This document shows positions 16,961-25,563 of a stretch of 64,000 bases of DNA, one piece after another (within the stretch, counting starts at the first letter, position 1; every line of letters starts with the position of its first letter). A program made the translations under genes and the position numbers. Origin of the DNA: JBOFWL01 sp051653605 (GTDB lineage Bacteria; Spirochaetota; Brevinematia; Brevinematales; Brevinemataceae); the NCBI GenBank assembly GCA_051653605.1, contig JBOFWL010000145.1, positions 248,001-312,000 on the forward strand, written 5' to 3'. The notes beneath the pieces were generated by a model that did no database searches, was not told the origin of the DNA, and saw nothing but the letters and a program-made list of their open reading frames with translations.

Positions 16961-18654
16961 TGTTGCTCTGTTATAGGGTAACACTCTAGTTTTCTTATGC
17001 GACATATCGCTGCATGCACGTCAACTGGGCGAACAGCAACGATATATCGCCAGCTTTCGCTCTCTACTTCTGAAAAAGTATCCCAATCTTGTTCAAGTAT
17101 ATCTTTCCAGATTAATTGTAAATATTCTTGAGGCGTTTTATTGAAAAAACCCTTATTTTTAGCGTAAGCGATAATCGTTGCAATGGTTCCATATTGGGAA
17201 TAGTCCACAAGTTGTTGCCAAAGCGACAAATCTACTTCATTTCTCCCTAATTTTACCATTTTAGGCATCCCATCAATAAAAGGTTTCCCTTTTTTAGCTA
17301 AAAAATTGATGCTTTCCCCATTAATAACTCTTGTTTGCTTTGGAATAAATGCTTTTAACGGCTTTGTATGATTTGGAAATAAAGCCGAGGTCTTTCGGGC
17401 AGCGCTTGTGCTATCAAGATAGCGATAGTTTTGAGCCAAAATCACTCGATCCGCATAACCAAGAAGCCCACCTAAAGCACCAGATATCATAATTAAAGAA
17501 ATTCCTGCGTCCTTAAATCGAGGTAGAGCCGCCGCTAAAGGCGTAATAGTCTCCATATTTTCGGGAACAAGCGCTCGCATTGCATCATCTCTCATTAAAA
17601 AGTTAGTTGCGCTGGTATCTTCATCAATGAGAAAGGTTTGAGCTCCTGCTTCCAACGACTCCATTAGATTTGTTGCTTGAGAAGAAGAGCCACTAGCAGA
17701 ATCTGTTTCAAAGAAAGAGCTATTTTTTCCCCCAGGAAGATCGTGGATGAAATCTGAGATATCCGTACCAGAGACGGGGCGACCATCTTCCGAACGAAGA
17801 AACACCGCATCTTCTGTAGTTAGACAATATTCTCTACCATCACCCAAAATATGATTATAAATGCCTTGTGATAATGCCGCCAGCAAGGTGCTTTTTCCGT
17901 GATACCCGCCTCCAACTATCAACGTAATACCTTTAGGGATCGCCATCCCTTTAATAGTAAATCCATCCGGCAATGTAAAGCTTTTTTCCCACTCCTTGGG
18001 AGAGGCAAAGGCGATCGCACCTTCCAAAGCCGTGTCCGTCCCACCTTTTCGAGGAAGAACACTATTGTTTCCGACAAAGGCAATTAAGCCTTCTTTTTTA
18101 CATAATTCACGTAACCAAACCTGTCTTTGAAGAAGTTCCGCAGCTTTTTGGAAGCGATTATGGTACTTTGAAGAACACAATTCGTCTACTAAGCTAGAAA
18201 TTTCCTCGTTTAGGAAAGTTATTGCCTCTCTCGAAGCAATTTTCCTACCAAAAGCAGGTAATCCTATGAGAATTCTTGCTTCAATTACACCATTTCGAAT
18301 CAAAACAGCATTACTATCTATCACTTTTTGATGCCCAAAACGAATTCCAAAAAGACCAGAATTTCCTGATCCTTTATGTTCTGTACAGATTCGACGCCCT
18401 TCTTGTGCTAAAATACGAGCTACAACATCACAAAGAGACCGTTTATAAACAGGATTTTCGATGAACTCCTGCCCCAATCCCAGATGGTTAAACGGAATTT
18501 TAAGCGTTGCCTTTGACGGGGGAGCAAAAGGATCTGGTTGGATTGAATTTATTGTAAGCGAAAATTTTTCGGCATCATAGCTGCCCAAAATAGCTTTATA
18601 AAGGGGATAACTATTATTATTAAGTCGCTGAAGCTTTGTAACAAGTGTTTTCAT
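16957..18654 (-). CDS. Predicted ABC-class P-loop ATPase (PF09818-like)
   Basis: This 565-residue soluble protein matches what I recall of the conserved ABC_ATPase family of unknown function. It has an N-terminal region with NHLGLGQEF and FGIRFGHQKVI, then Walker A VGGGYHGKSTLLAALSQGIY (about 251-270; note GYHGKS). A Thr-rich segment LIDEDTSATNFLMRDDAM follows (Walker B and downstream), then a C-terminal domain with RVINGESINFLAKKGKPF. The sequence fits the family at full length. The cellular role is not known. It lies 9 bases downstream of polA and is probably co-transcribed with it. Confidence 0.8.
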   Translation of the reverse strand: MKTLVTKLQRLNNNSYPLYKAILGSYDAEKFSLTINSIQPDPFAPPSKATLKIPFNHLGLGQEFIENPVYKRSLCDVVARILAQEGRRICTEHKGSGNSGLFGIRFGHQKVIDSNAVLIRNGVIEARILIGLPAFGRKIASREAITFLNEEISSLVDELCSSKYHNRFQKAAELLQRQVWLRELCKKEGLIAFVGNNSVLPRKGGTDTALEGAIAFASPKEWEKSFTLPDGFTIKGMAIPKGITLIVGGGYHGKSTLLAALSQGIYNHILGDGREYCLTTEDAVFLRSEDGRPVSGTDISDFIHDLPGGKNSSFFETDSASGSSSQATNLMESLEAGAQTFLIDEDTSATNFLMRDDAMRALVPENMETITPLAAALPRFKDAGISLIMISGALGGLLGYADRVILAQNYRYLDSTSAARKTSALFPNHTKPLKAFIPKQTRVINGESINFLAKKGKPFIDGMPKMVKLGRNEVDLSLWQQLVDYSQYGTIATIIAYAKNKGFFNKTPQEYLQLIWKDILEQDWDTFSEVESESWRYIVAVRPVDVHAAICRIRKLECYPITEQH

Positions 18655-18663
18655 AAAAATTCC

Positions 18664-21204
18664 TTAGTGACTAACATGCCAATTTGCTCCAAATCCTGCC
18701 TCAACTTCAAGAGGAACAGAGATATCAGCAACTGTTTTCATTGTGTGCTTTAAACGAGGAATAAATTCCTCTATAATTTGAGGATTTGCTTCAAAAAGAA
18801 GCTCGTCATGAATTTGTAGAATCATCTCTACTTCATTAAAAAATTCTTCGCGGATGAGTTGATCCATTTTTAACATTGCTATTTTAATAATATCCGCTGC
18901 CGTTCCTTGAATAACAGCATTAATTGCAAATCGTGAGGGATGGCTAAGATTGGTGATTTTATCGGGAGTTTTTCCAAGAAGTTCTGGGCAAGGCCGACGG
19001 CGACCATAAATAGTCTTAACATAGCCATTCTTCGAGGCAAAATTAAGCGTTTCTTCCATAAAAGAACGAATTCCTGAAAAAGTATCAAAATAGGTTTGAA
19101 TAAAAGATTTTGCCTCACCTGTAGAGATATTTAACTCATTCCCCAGCCGAAAAGCGCTCATTCCATAAGAAATGCCATAGTTAATCGTTTTTGCTGCACG
19201 CCTCATTGTATCATCAACGACGCTTTCATCAATATTGAACATCTTTGCAGCTGTACCTCGGTGAATATCTCCGCCTTGAATAAAATATTGCTGCATGTTT
19301 TCATCCCCAGATAGGGCCGCAAACAATCTCAACTCTATTTGTGAATAATCAGCGCTAACTAAAACCTTAGGGGGCTGCGCAATAAAGGCTGATCTTATCT
19401 CTTTTCCTAAATCGGTACGGATGGGTATATTTTGGAGATTCGGCTCGCCGCTGGAAAGCCGCCCCGTTGCCGTTACCGTTTGATGAAGCGTGGTATGCAC
19501 TCTGCTGTTGTTATCGGTGAGCTTAGGCAAGGCATCGGTGTAGGTATTTTTGAGCTTAGAAAGGTTTCGATATGACAAGATTTCTCGAGGAAGAGGGTGT
19601 ATCATCGCCAATATTTCTAGCGTTTCTTCATCTGTTGAGTAGGCTTTCGTTTTTGTTTTTTTTACGGGGTCCAAACCTAGGTCTTCAAAAAGAATCTGTC
19701 CAACTTGTTTGGGGGATAAAATATTAAATTCCTTACCTGCCAAAAGAAAAATCTTAGCACTAATTTCCGCTAGCGATTTCTCGAAAGAAGCGGACATTGT
19801 CATTAATTTTGGTTGATCAATCATTACTCCTGCAAGCTCAAGTTGGGCAAGCAGAGGACGCAGGGGTTTTTCGATTTCAGTATAGACAGTCTTCCATAAT
19901 CCTTGCCCTATCAACTCTTTCCCCATGGCATTTTTTAGGGCTTCAAAGCGGCACGTTGTTGTGTCGTTTTCCCCTAAATACGTAAACATGAGATCGGCAA
20001 CGCTGTAACTAGCGCGGATAGGATTGAGCAAGTATGCCATTATTTTAAGGTCATCCGCCTCTGAAAGCTGTACCCCATAAGGAGCAAGCATATGAATGAT
20101 TTTTTTCAAATCGAAAGCTATAATTGTTTTTTCAGAAGATAACAGAGATTTAAGATGAGGATCGTCGCATGGGACACGCCAATTTCCACCCGAAAACCCG
20201 ATTTCTAGGTCGCTTTCATGGATTTGAAGCCCTATATAAGATGATTTTTCTAATAAAGGCCAATCTTCTGCTGTAATTAACGATAATTCTTTCTTTTTAG
20301 AAAATAATTCCTGTTGTTGGCTATCACTTTGTGCAGGATTAAGCTCTTTTATAAGGCTAAAAAGCTCTAGTTCTCTTAATCGTTGAATAAACTCGGTGGA
20401 GGCAAGAGATGTTAGGGTAATGGGAGCATCAGAAAGATTAAGAGATAGTGGGAGATCATCTTTTAGTGTTACTAATCGAAAACTCAATCGGGCGCTTTCT
20501 TCTCCTGCAATGAGTTTCTTGGCAAGCGCTGGTTTTATGGAGTCGATATTCTCATAAATAGCATCAAGGCTATGATATGTATTAATCAGCTCTAAGGCTC
20601 CTTTCTCTCCAATACCGGCAACGCCTGGAATATTATCCGAGCTATCGCCTGTTAGTGATAAAAATGAGAGGATTTCCTCTGGGTAGATACCTTTTTGCTC
20701 TTTAACTCCTTCTCGGTCAAGGATGCGTAGGCCGCCTTCCTGCATTTTGTCGGGGATAGCCATTGTGATATTCCCGCCCACAAGCTGCATGAGGTCTTTA
20801 TCTCCAGATAAGATAACAACTTGATTATCTTCACCATATTTTTTAGCCAACGTAGCGACGATATCATCTGCTTCATGGCCATCTACTGTAAGTGTTTGTA
20901 TACCAGCTAATTGCAGACATTCTTTTGCAAGGGGGATTTGTTCGATAAGGTCGGCCGGAGTTTCTTTTCGGGTAGATTTATATTCTGAATATTCTTTGCT
21001 TCTTTCAAGCGTTGCCCGCGGCACATCAAACGCTGCAACCAGAACCGAGGCAGGATTCTTTCTAAGAAGAGAAAAAATCATTCTAAGAAAACCAAATACA
21101 GCACTCACTGATTGTCCATTTGTGGTTCGCAATGGGTTTCTCATCATCGCAAAGTAGGCACGAAACAACAAACCAGAGGCATCAACCAAAATAATTTTTT
21201 TCAT
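18664..21204 (-). CDS. polA: DNA polymerase I, proofreading site apparently lost
   Basis: This 846-residue family-A polymerase acts in repair and Okazaki-fragment processing. It has the 5'-3' exonuclease/flap domain (about 1-290; LVDASGLLFRAYFA, DGHEADDIVATLA, GDSSDNIPGVAGIGEKGA) and the polymerase domain with motifs A (SADYSQIELRLFAALS), B (RRAAKTINYGISYGM) and C (QIHDELLFEA). The middle domain (about 310-470) is present but lacks the DxE, central Asp and YxxxD residues of the 3'-5' exonuclease (it reads IGLQIHES where FDTET is expected), so it should not proofread. An AAGGAGA site precedes the ATG. The gene is divergent from a hypothetical gene. Confidence 0.95.
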   Translation of the reverse strand: MKKIILVDASGLLFRAYFAMMRNPLRTTNGQSVSAVFGFLRMIFSLLRKNPASVLVAAFDVPRATLERSKEYSEYKSTRKETPADLIEQIPLAKECLQLAGIQTLTVDGHEADDIVATLAKKYGEDNQVVILSGDKDLMQLVGGNITMAIPDKMQEGGLRILDREGVKEQKGIYPEEILSFLSLTGDSSDNIPGVAGIGEKGALELINTYHSLDAIYENIDSIKPALAKKLIAGEESARLSFRLVTLKDDLPLSLNLSDAPITLTSLASTEFIQRLRELELFSLIKELNPAQSDSQQQELFSKKKELSLITAEDWPLLEKSSYIGLQIHESDLEIGFSGGNWRVPCDDPHLKSLLSSEKTIIAFDLKKIIHMLAPYGVQLSEADDLKIMAYLLNPIRASYSVADLMFTYLGENDTTTCRFEALKNAMGKELIGQGLWKTVYTEIEKPLRPLLAQLELAGVMIDQPKLMTMSASFEKSLAEISAKIFLLAGKEFNILSPKQVGQILFEDLGLDPVKKTKTKAYSTDEETLEILAMIHPLPREILSYRNLSKLKNTYTDALPKLTDNNSRVHTTLHQTVTATGRLSSGEPNLQNIPIRTDLGKEIRSAFIAQPPKVLVSADYSQIELRLFAALSGDENMQQYFIQGGDIHRGTAAKMFNIDESVVDDTMRRAAKTINYGISYGMSAFRLGNELNISTGEAKSFIQTYFDTFSGIRSFMEETLNFASKNGYVKTIYGRRRPCPELLGKTPDKITNLSHPSRFAINAVIQGTAADIIKIAMLKMDQLIREEFFNEVEMILQIHDELLFEANPQIIEEFIPRLKHTMKTVADISVPLEVEAGFGANWHVSH

Positions 21205-21234
21205 GGTGTCTCCTTATCCTATTATATACGATTT

Positions 21235-21264
21235 TTGCTATTTTATAAAGGATTATTTTATAAT
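21235..21264 (+). promoter_or_regulatory. Promoter of the hypothetical gene at 21283
   Basis: TTGCTA (21235-21240), an 18-base spacer and TATAAT (21259-21264), with a purine-rich ribosome binding site just after it. It supports a start at 21283 rather than inside polA. Confidence 0.55.
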
Positions 21265-21282
21265 AGAGGGGAAGGGGATTTC

Positions 21283-21972
21283 ATGATTATTTTACTGAGA
21301 AGAGAACAAAGCACCATTAAACATTTATGGCCTTATTTAGAGGCTTCTGGATCATTTACTTTTGCAAAATTTGAAGAAAATCGCATTCCTATGGGCGAAT
21401 TATGGATCGATGCCACCATCGATTATTTTAATCCCCCATCAACAATCGAGATTTATCGATTTTTTGCCGAAGTTCATACCGTTATCGAGCAATGGAGAGC
21501 CTCAAAAGTGAGACTTCTTCTATGTACTCCTTACGAATCCGGTGAATTATCCATAAAAAAAACGGTTACCCTTGTTGAAGGTATAACCGAAATTTATCGA
21601 AAAATATATAATATTATGCCAATTTATTTACCAGAGCTTTTGGAGAATAATAATTTTCATCCTGCCTGCCAAATTTTGGCAGCATTTCATAGTAAGCAGC
21701 CTCTTTCTTTATTATGGACGGAGGACTCTAAGATTTCGCTGCTTCCCTCTCGATATTGCGCCGAGCATTTATTAGAAACACTACCCGATTGCCCTTGCAA
21801 AATAGAGGGTATTTCTTGCTCTCTAAAAGAGTTAGAAGAAAAATCGTCGATATTCTGGAGTGGGCAACCCATTATCTATGAGAATGCTTATCGTCTCTCT
21901 CCCATTGCTCAAGGCGAATCCATCGGCATCGAAAGCGAGCCTCTAGAAAGTTTTTTAATGAATCTTGTTTAG
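21283..21972 (+). CDS. Hypothetical cytoplasmic protein
   Basis: The start at 21283 follows a GAAGGGGA site and a visible promoter. The longer frame from 21112 runs antisense through polA and is rejected. The 229-residue product has no signal peptide or membrane helix. It begins with a beta-alpha unit (MIILLRREQSTIKHLWPYLE) and has an acidic pI by composition. A segment PYESGELSIKKTVTLVEGITE recalls Rossmann-type sugar-nucleotide epimerases, but no glycine-rich nucleotide motif is present, so I do not assign it. Its last 4 bases overlap the convergent sugar nucleotidyltransferase gene. Confidence 0.6.
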   Translation: MIILLRREQSTIKHLWPYLEASGSFTFAKFEENRIPMGELWIDATIDYFNPPSTIEIYRFFAEVHTVIEQWRASKVRLLLCTPYESGELSIKKTVTLVEGITEIYRKIYNIMPIYLPELLENNNFHPACQILAAFHSKQPLSLLWTEDSKISLLPSRYCAEHLLETLPDCPCKIEGISCSLKELEEKSSIFWSGQPIIYENAYRLSPIAQGESIGIESEPLESFLMNLV

Positions 21973-22889
21973 CAGTAGCATTTTTGGTGAGTTCCACCAT
22001 TTATATTTTCTGTGATATAACTTTCATTAATCACACAATTTTCTAGGTGTGTGCCTTTGCAAACTACGGTATTCGACAGCGTGCAATTTTTTACCACTAC
22101 GTTGGCTCCGATGCTAACATTACTGCCAATCACACAATTTTCAACAATTGCCGTGGGGTCAATCAGGGTTTTAGTTTGTTGCTTAGAAAGCAAAACTTCA
22201 TTTGCCTTTATGAGATCCTCGTGGTTTCCACAATCATTCCAATCATCGATAGGCAGGGACATAAAAGAATTCCCTTCATCCATCATAAGACGCATCGTAT
22301 CCGTGATTTGGATCTCTCCTCTTGTACAGATATTCTGAGAAACTTGTTTTTCTAATGTTTGAAATACTTGATGTGCCGATAAAAAGAAGTACGTGCCCGA
22401 AATAATCATATCACTTTTAGGTTTGGCAGGTTTTTCTTCCATATCGATAACTCGCCCTTCGGCATTCGTAAGGACAACCCCAAAAGAACTAGGGTCTTCT
22501 ACTTTGAATGTCGAGATACGGTTAGATGTTGGCTCTAGCATTTTATCCCAAGGTATCGTGAATGTTTGATCCCCCAGAATCACAAGCATTGGCTCATCAT
22601 TGGTAAAAGCTGGTTGTGCACAAAGAATGGCATGACCCAAACCTTTCGGGTCTATCTGTTCTACAAATCTTACGGGTATATTAGGATAATGTTCTTTAAT
22701 GAAGGCTCTGATTTGATCTTGTAAGTAGCCAACAACAAAGACAAACTCTGAAGGATTTAGCGTTATTAATTCGTCCATCAAGTGTGCAAGAATACTTTTC
22801 CCCGCAACCTCCATAAGAGGTTTGGGAGTTTTTAAGGTATGGGGGTGCAAACGAGTGCCCTTCCCTGCTAAAGGTAGAACAATTTTCAT
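21969..22889 (-). CDS. Sugar-phosphate nucleotidyltransferase with C-terminal hexapeptide repeats
   Basis: The start at 22889 gives the canonical N-terminus MKIVLPLAGKGTRLHPHTL (the GxGTR nucleotide-binding signature). The upstream extension lies in the neighbouring gene. The 306-residue enzyme should activate a sugar-1-phosphate with an NTP. It shows PKPLMEVAGKSIL, EQIDPKGLGHAILCA and DWNDCGNHEDL (family D-x-G). A left-handed beta-helix tail follows (about 250-300: CVIGSNVSIGANVVVKNCTL), as in GlmU or archaeal bifunctional enzymes. The nucleotide and sugar are not decided by sequence alone. The C-terminus ends in CYC. It lies 4 bases downstream of bcp. Confidence 0.82.
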   Translation of the reverse strand: MKIVLPLAGKGTRLHPHTLKTPKPLMEVAGKSILAHLMDELITLNPSEFVFVVGYLQDQIRAFIKEHYPNIPVRFVEQIDPKGLGHAILCAQPAFTNDEPMLVILGDQTFTIPWDKMLEPTSNRISTFKVEDPSSFGVVLTNAEGRVIDMEEKPAKPKSDMIISGTYFFLSAHQVFQTLEKQVSQNICTRGEIQITDTMRLMMDEGNSFMSLPIDDWNDCGNHEDLIKANEVLLSKQQTKTLIDPTAIVENCVIGSNVSIGANVVVKNCTLSNTVVCKGTHLENCVINESYITENINGGTHQKCYC

Positions 22890-22893
22890 AAGT

Positions 22894-23367
22894 CTATTTC
22901 TCCGCTTGACACTTCTTAAGCGCCGTGAGCGCTCGCTTGCCATGACCAAGAGCTTTAACATTATACATCGCTTCTGTGATGACACCTTCTGGGTTGATGA
23001 TAAATGTTGATCTCGTAAGCCCTTCGTAAATTTTACCCATAAATTGCTTCTCACCCCAAACTTTATAGGCTTTGAGGGTGTCTTTAGTATTATCAGAAAG
23101 TAACATCATTTTTAATTGAAAACGGCGACAAAAACCTTGGTGACTTTCAATAGTATCTGCATTGATGCCTATAACCTCGGCGCCTTCTGCATGAAATTCT
23201 TCAAGCATCTCGGAAAAATCAATGGCTTGTTTGGTACAACCTGGGGTATTGTCTTTTGGATAGAAATATAAAACACACCATTGCCCTTTGAAATCACTCA
23301 AAGAAACTGGCTTGCCTAAGTTGCTTTCCAATGTGAAAGCTGGAGCTAAGTCGCCCTTTTTCAGCAT
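22894..23367 (-). CDS. bcp: Peroxiredoxin, Bcp/PrxQ family
   Basis: This thiol peroxidase reduces hydrogen and organic peroxides. The 157-residue sequence has GDLAPAFTLES, the active site FYPKDNTPGCTKQA with the peroxidatic Cys in PGCT, and the rear motif TRSTFIINPEGVI. The resolving Cys found five residues after the peroxidatic one in E. coli Bcp is replaced by Ile. It may therefore use a different resolving Cys (others lie at WCVLYF and GFCRRF) or act as a 1-Cys enzyme. GAGAGGAT precedes the ATG. It sits between der and a nucleotidyltransferase gene, probably in one transcript. Confidence 0.9.
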   Translation of the reverse strand: MLKKGDLAPAFTLESNLGKPVSLSDFKGQWCVLYFYPKDNTPGCTKQAIDFSEMLEEFHAEGAEVIGINADTIESHQGFCRRFQLKMMLLSDNTKDTLKAYKVWGEKQFMGKIYEGLTRSTFIINPEGVITEAMYNVKALGHGKRALTALKKCQAEK

Positions 23368-23413
23368 GATATATCCTCTCTGTTATCTTTTTATTCGATT
23401 ATCTATCTTTTTG

Positions 23414-24868
23414 CTATTTTTTTCTTCGATTTGCTTCTTTAAAATTTTGCTTATGCTCTGCTTTTCGCTCATCTGCTGGAGTTCGCTCGGCTTCGATAAC
23501 GTGTTGTGAATGATGCCCTGGACGCTCTTCACCCCTTTCTCTGAAGGTAAGAGTCATCGGAACTCCTGTAAATTCAAAAGCTAATCGCAAGCGTTTTTCC
23601 AAAAATCGAGGAAAATCTTTTTTTAGCCATGCCTTTTTATTAATAAAGAAAACAAACCGTGGGGGCGCTGTATACACTTGTGAGCCATAATAAATTTTAA
23701 GGCGTGCAGCACTTCTATCGGTATCATACTCGAGAAGATTTTGCGCCAACCAGTTATTAAGAGTTCCTGTTGAAACCTTATGATGAAAGTCGTCTCTTAC
23801 CTTAATAACAGCTTCTAAAAGCTTATCAGTCTTATAATTATCTTTAGCAGAGATAAAACATAAGGGCACATGTTCGAATTCTGGCAGAGCGTGACGGATC
23901 TTTTTCTCCATTGCTTTCATTAACTCTTGGTTGCTTTTACCATCATCGCCTTCTGGCCGGAGTAAATCCCATTTATTAAGAGCAAAGACCATTCCTCTTT
24001 TCTTTTCGGCGATCATTTGCGCAATTGTTTTATCTTTGTGAGCAATTTCTTCAATAGAAGCTGCAGCATCCAGCAATAACACGGCAACTTCGGCATGTTC
24101 GATAGCTTGAGCACTTCGCACTGCTGCGTAATATTCGATATCATCTTTGATTTTGGCATTGCGTTTAAATCCAGCGGTATCTGTAAGCCGAACCTTTCTC
24201 CCCTTATAAAGGAAAACTTCATCGGCGGCATCTCGCGTGGTTCCAGCAATATCACTTACGATCATTCGTTCATAGCCTAAAAGCGTATTAAATAGCATAC
24301 TCTTTCCAGCATTTGGACGCCCAACAATAACAAATCGAGTTTCCTCTGCTGCAGCCATACTATCTTCGTCTGCCGCAGAAATATGCAGGGTATCTTCTAT
24401 GGTTTCAATAAGAGAAAACAAGCCTGTTTTCTGGATTGCCGAAACAGGCACAATTTGCTCGAATCCTAGAGAATAAAATTCAGCAGAAGACGCTGCAAGA
24501 GTTCTATTATCTGATTTATTGGCCACCACAACCACAGAAGCCTCTTGTTTTTTCAACAAAAGTGCTAATTCTTGATCGAGTGGGTGAGGATTTTGCGCAT
24601 CAACCGTAAGCAATACTAAATCTGCTCGACTAACTGCATAACGAATTTTTTCTTGTGCTAATTTATCCAGCACATCGACACTTTCCAAGTAACCTGCTGT
24701 ATCCCAAACATAAAATTGGGCATATCCTTTATGCCTAGAAGTACCAGAGACAATATCTCGTGTTACACCTTCGGTGGGATCAACTATTGATTTTCGCTCG
24801 GAAACAAGAAAATTAAAAAGAGTAGACTTACCCGTATTGGGACGTCCAACAATGACAACTGACTTCAT
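23414..24868 (-). CDS. der: Ribosome biogenesis GTPase Der (EngA)
   Basis: Der carries two GTPase domains in tandem and is needed for 50S assembly. The 484 residues show the first G1 (GRPNTGKSTLFNFLV), G3 (DTAGYLE) and NKSD, then the second set GRPNAGKSMLFNTLLG, DTAGFKRNAKI and NKWD, followed by the C-terminal KH-like domain (about 370-450) and a charged tail that is a little longer than usual. All guanine-binding motifs look intact. An AGGATGAT site precedes the ATG. It is the first gene of a likely der-bcp-nucleotidyltransferase operon. Confidence 0.95.
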   Translation of the reverse strand: MKSVVIVGRPNTGKSTLFNFLVSERKSIVDPTEGVTRDIVSGTSRHKGYAQFYVWDTAGYLESVDVLDKLAQEKIRYAVSRADLVLLTVDAQNPHPLDQELALLLKKQEASVVVVANKSDNRTLAASSAEFYSLGFEQIVPVSAIQKTGLFSLIETIEDTLHISAADEDSMAAAEETRFVIVGRPNAGKSMLFNTLLGYERMIVSDIAGTTRDAADEVFLYKGRKVRLTDTAGFKRNAKIKDDIEYYAAVRSAQAIEHAEVAVLLLDAAASIEEIAHKDKTIAQMIAEKKRGMVFALNKWDLLRPEGDDGKSNQELMKAMEKKIRHALPEFEHVPLCFISAKDNYKTDKLLEAVIKVRDDFHHKVSTGTLNNWLAQNLLEYDTDRSAARLKIYYGSQVYTAPPRFVFFINKKAWLKKDFPRFLEKRLRLAFEFTGVPMTLTFRERGEERPGHHSQHVIEAERTPADERKAEHKQNFKEANRRKK

Positions 24869-24944
24869 GTATCATCCTATCCGTGCCGTTAATCGGCAAC
24901 TCCATATTATATCTTATTTTTATTGGAAATACAAGGGGTTAATC

Positions 24945-24973
24945 TTGACTTGAACAGCTATTTTCATTATGAT
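24945..24973 (+). promoter_or_regulatory. Promoter of the tandem EIIB gene
   Basis: TTGACT (24945-24950), a 17-base spacer and TATGAT (24968-24973). The -10 hexamer is embedded in a perfect palindrome, so binding there would block transcription. Confidence 0.7.
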
Positions 24974-24990
24974 GTATTAACATCATAATG
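24965..24990. promoter_or_regulatory. Perfect inverted repeat overlapping the -10, operator or leader hairpin
   Basis: Arms of 11 bases, CATTATGATGT (24965-24975) and ACATCATAATG (24980-24990), separated by ATTA, match without error. The left arm covers the -10 hexamer, and the right arm ends directly before the GAGGA ribosome binding site of the EIIB gene. It could be a repressor site or an mRNA hairpin masking the leader; the sequence alone does not decide. Confidence 0.75.
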
Positions 24991-25001
24991 GAGGAATTAT
25001 T

Positions 25002-25496
25002 ATGGACATAAGCCATCATATTATTAACCTTGTAGGTGGGGCATCAAATATTGCCGATCTTGATAACTGTAAAACCCGTGTACGTATTATTGTTCACAAT
25101 CCTGATCTCATCGCCAAAGAGGAAGCTAGCGTCTTAGAAAATCTCAGTGCTTCTCCTGTTATTAATGGCAAAAACGTTCACGTTATTGTAGGAACTAAAT
25201 CTACAGAATACAAAGAAATAATTGCTAAAGCCATTAAAAATCATTCCAACTTATCTGGTATTGAGGGGCTTATTGTTGAACTTTGTGGAGGCTTAAATAA
25301 CATTGCAGAGCTTGATAATTGTACAACACGTGTGCGAATTATTGTTCATGATCCTAAGCTTATCTCTAAAGATGCTGCTTCCAAAATTGAAAAACTTAAT
25401 TTTGCATCTGTTATTAATGGCAAAAATATTCATGTTATTGTAGGAAAAACAGCTGAAGATATTACATCTTCATTAAGACATGCTATTCAAGGTTAA
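25002..25496 (+). CDS. Tandem PTS EIIB (glucose-type) domain protein
   Basis: The 164-residue protein consists of two EIIB domains (about 1-82 and 86-164). Each has the phosphorylation site in DNCxTRVRIIVH (Cys 23 and Cys 107) and a repeated SPVINGKNVHVIVG / ASVINGKNIHVIVG segment. EIIB normally carries phosphate on this Cys from EIIA to a sugar entering through EIIC. No EIIC or EIIA domain is fused or adjacent here, and two B domains in tandem are unusual. The protein may serve a separate permease, buffer phosphate, or act as a regulator; this is inference. It is a single-gene unit with an operator-like palindrome upstream and a hairpin terminator downstream. Confidence 0.85.
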   Translation: MDISHHIINLVGGASNIADLDNCKTRVRIIVHNPDLIAKEEASVLENLSASPVINGKNVHVIVGTKSTEYKEIIAKAIKNHSNLSGIEGLIVELCGGLNNIAELDNCTTRVRIIVHDPKLISKDAASKIEKLNFASVINGKNIHVIVGKTAEDITSSLRHAIQG

Positions 25497-25523
25497 ACTT
25501 TTATTAATCCTCTAAATCTAAGT

Positions 25524-25550
25524 AAAAAGCCCCCTAGAATCAGGGGGCTT
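25524..25550. terminator. Terminator between the EIIB and RlpA-like genes
   Basis: AAGCCCCCT (25527-25535) pairs with AGGGGGCTT (25542-25550) around AGAATC. The A run on the left makes it strongest for the minus-strand gene, but it lies between two convergent genes and probably serves both. Confidence 0.75.
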
Positions 25551-25563
25551 CTCACATATATCT

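Noticed and set aside
21112..21282. Longer start for the hypothetical gene opposite polA
   Set aside because: It runs antisense through polA's start and its own promoter, while the ATG at 21283 has a ribosome binding site.
22890..23054. Longer start for the sugar nucleotidyltransferase
   Set aside because: The extra 55 residues overlap bcp, and the family N-terminus (MKIVLPLAGKGTR) begins at 22889.
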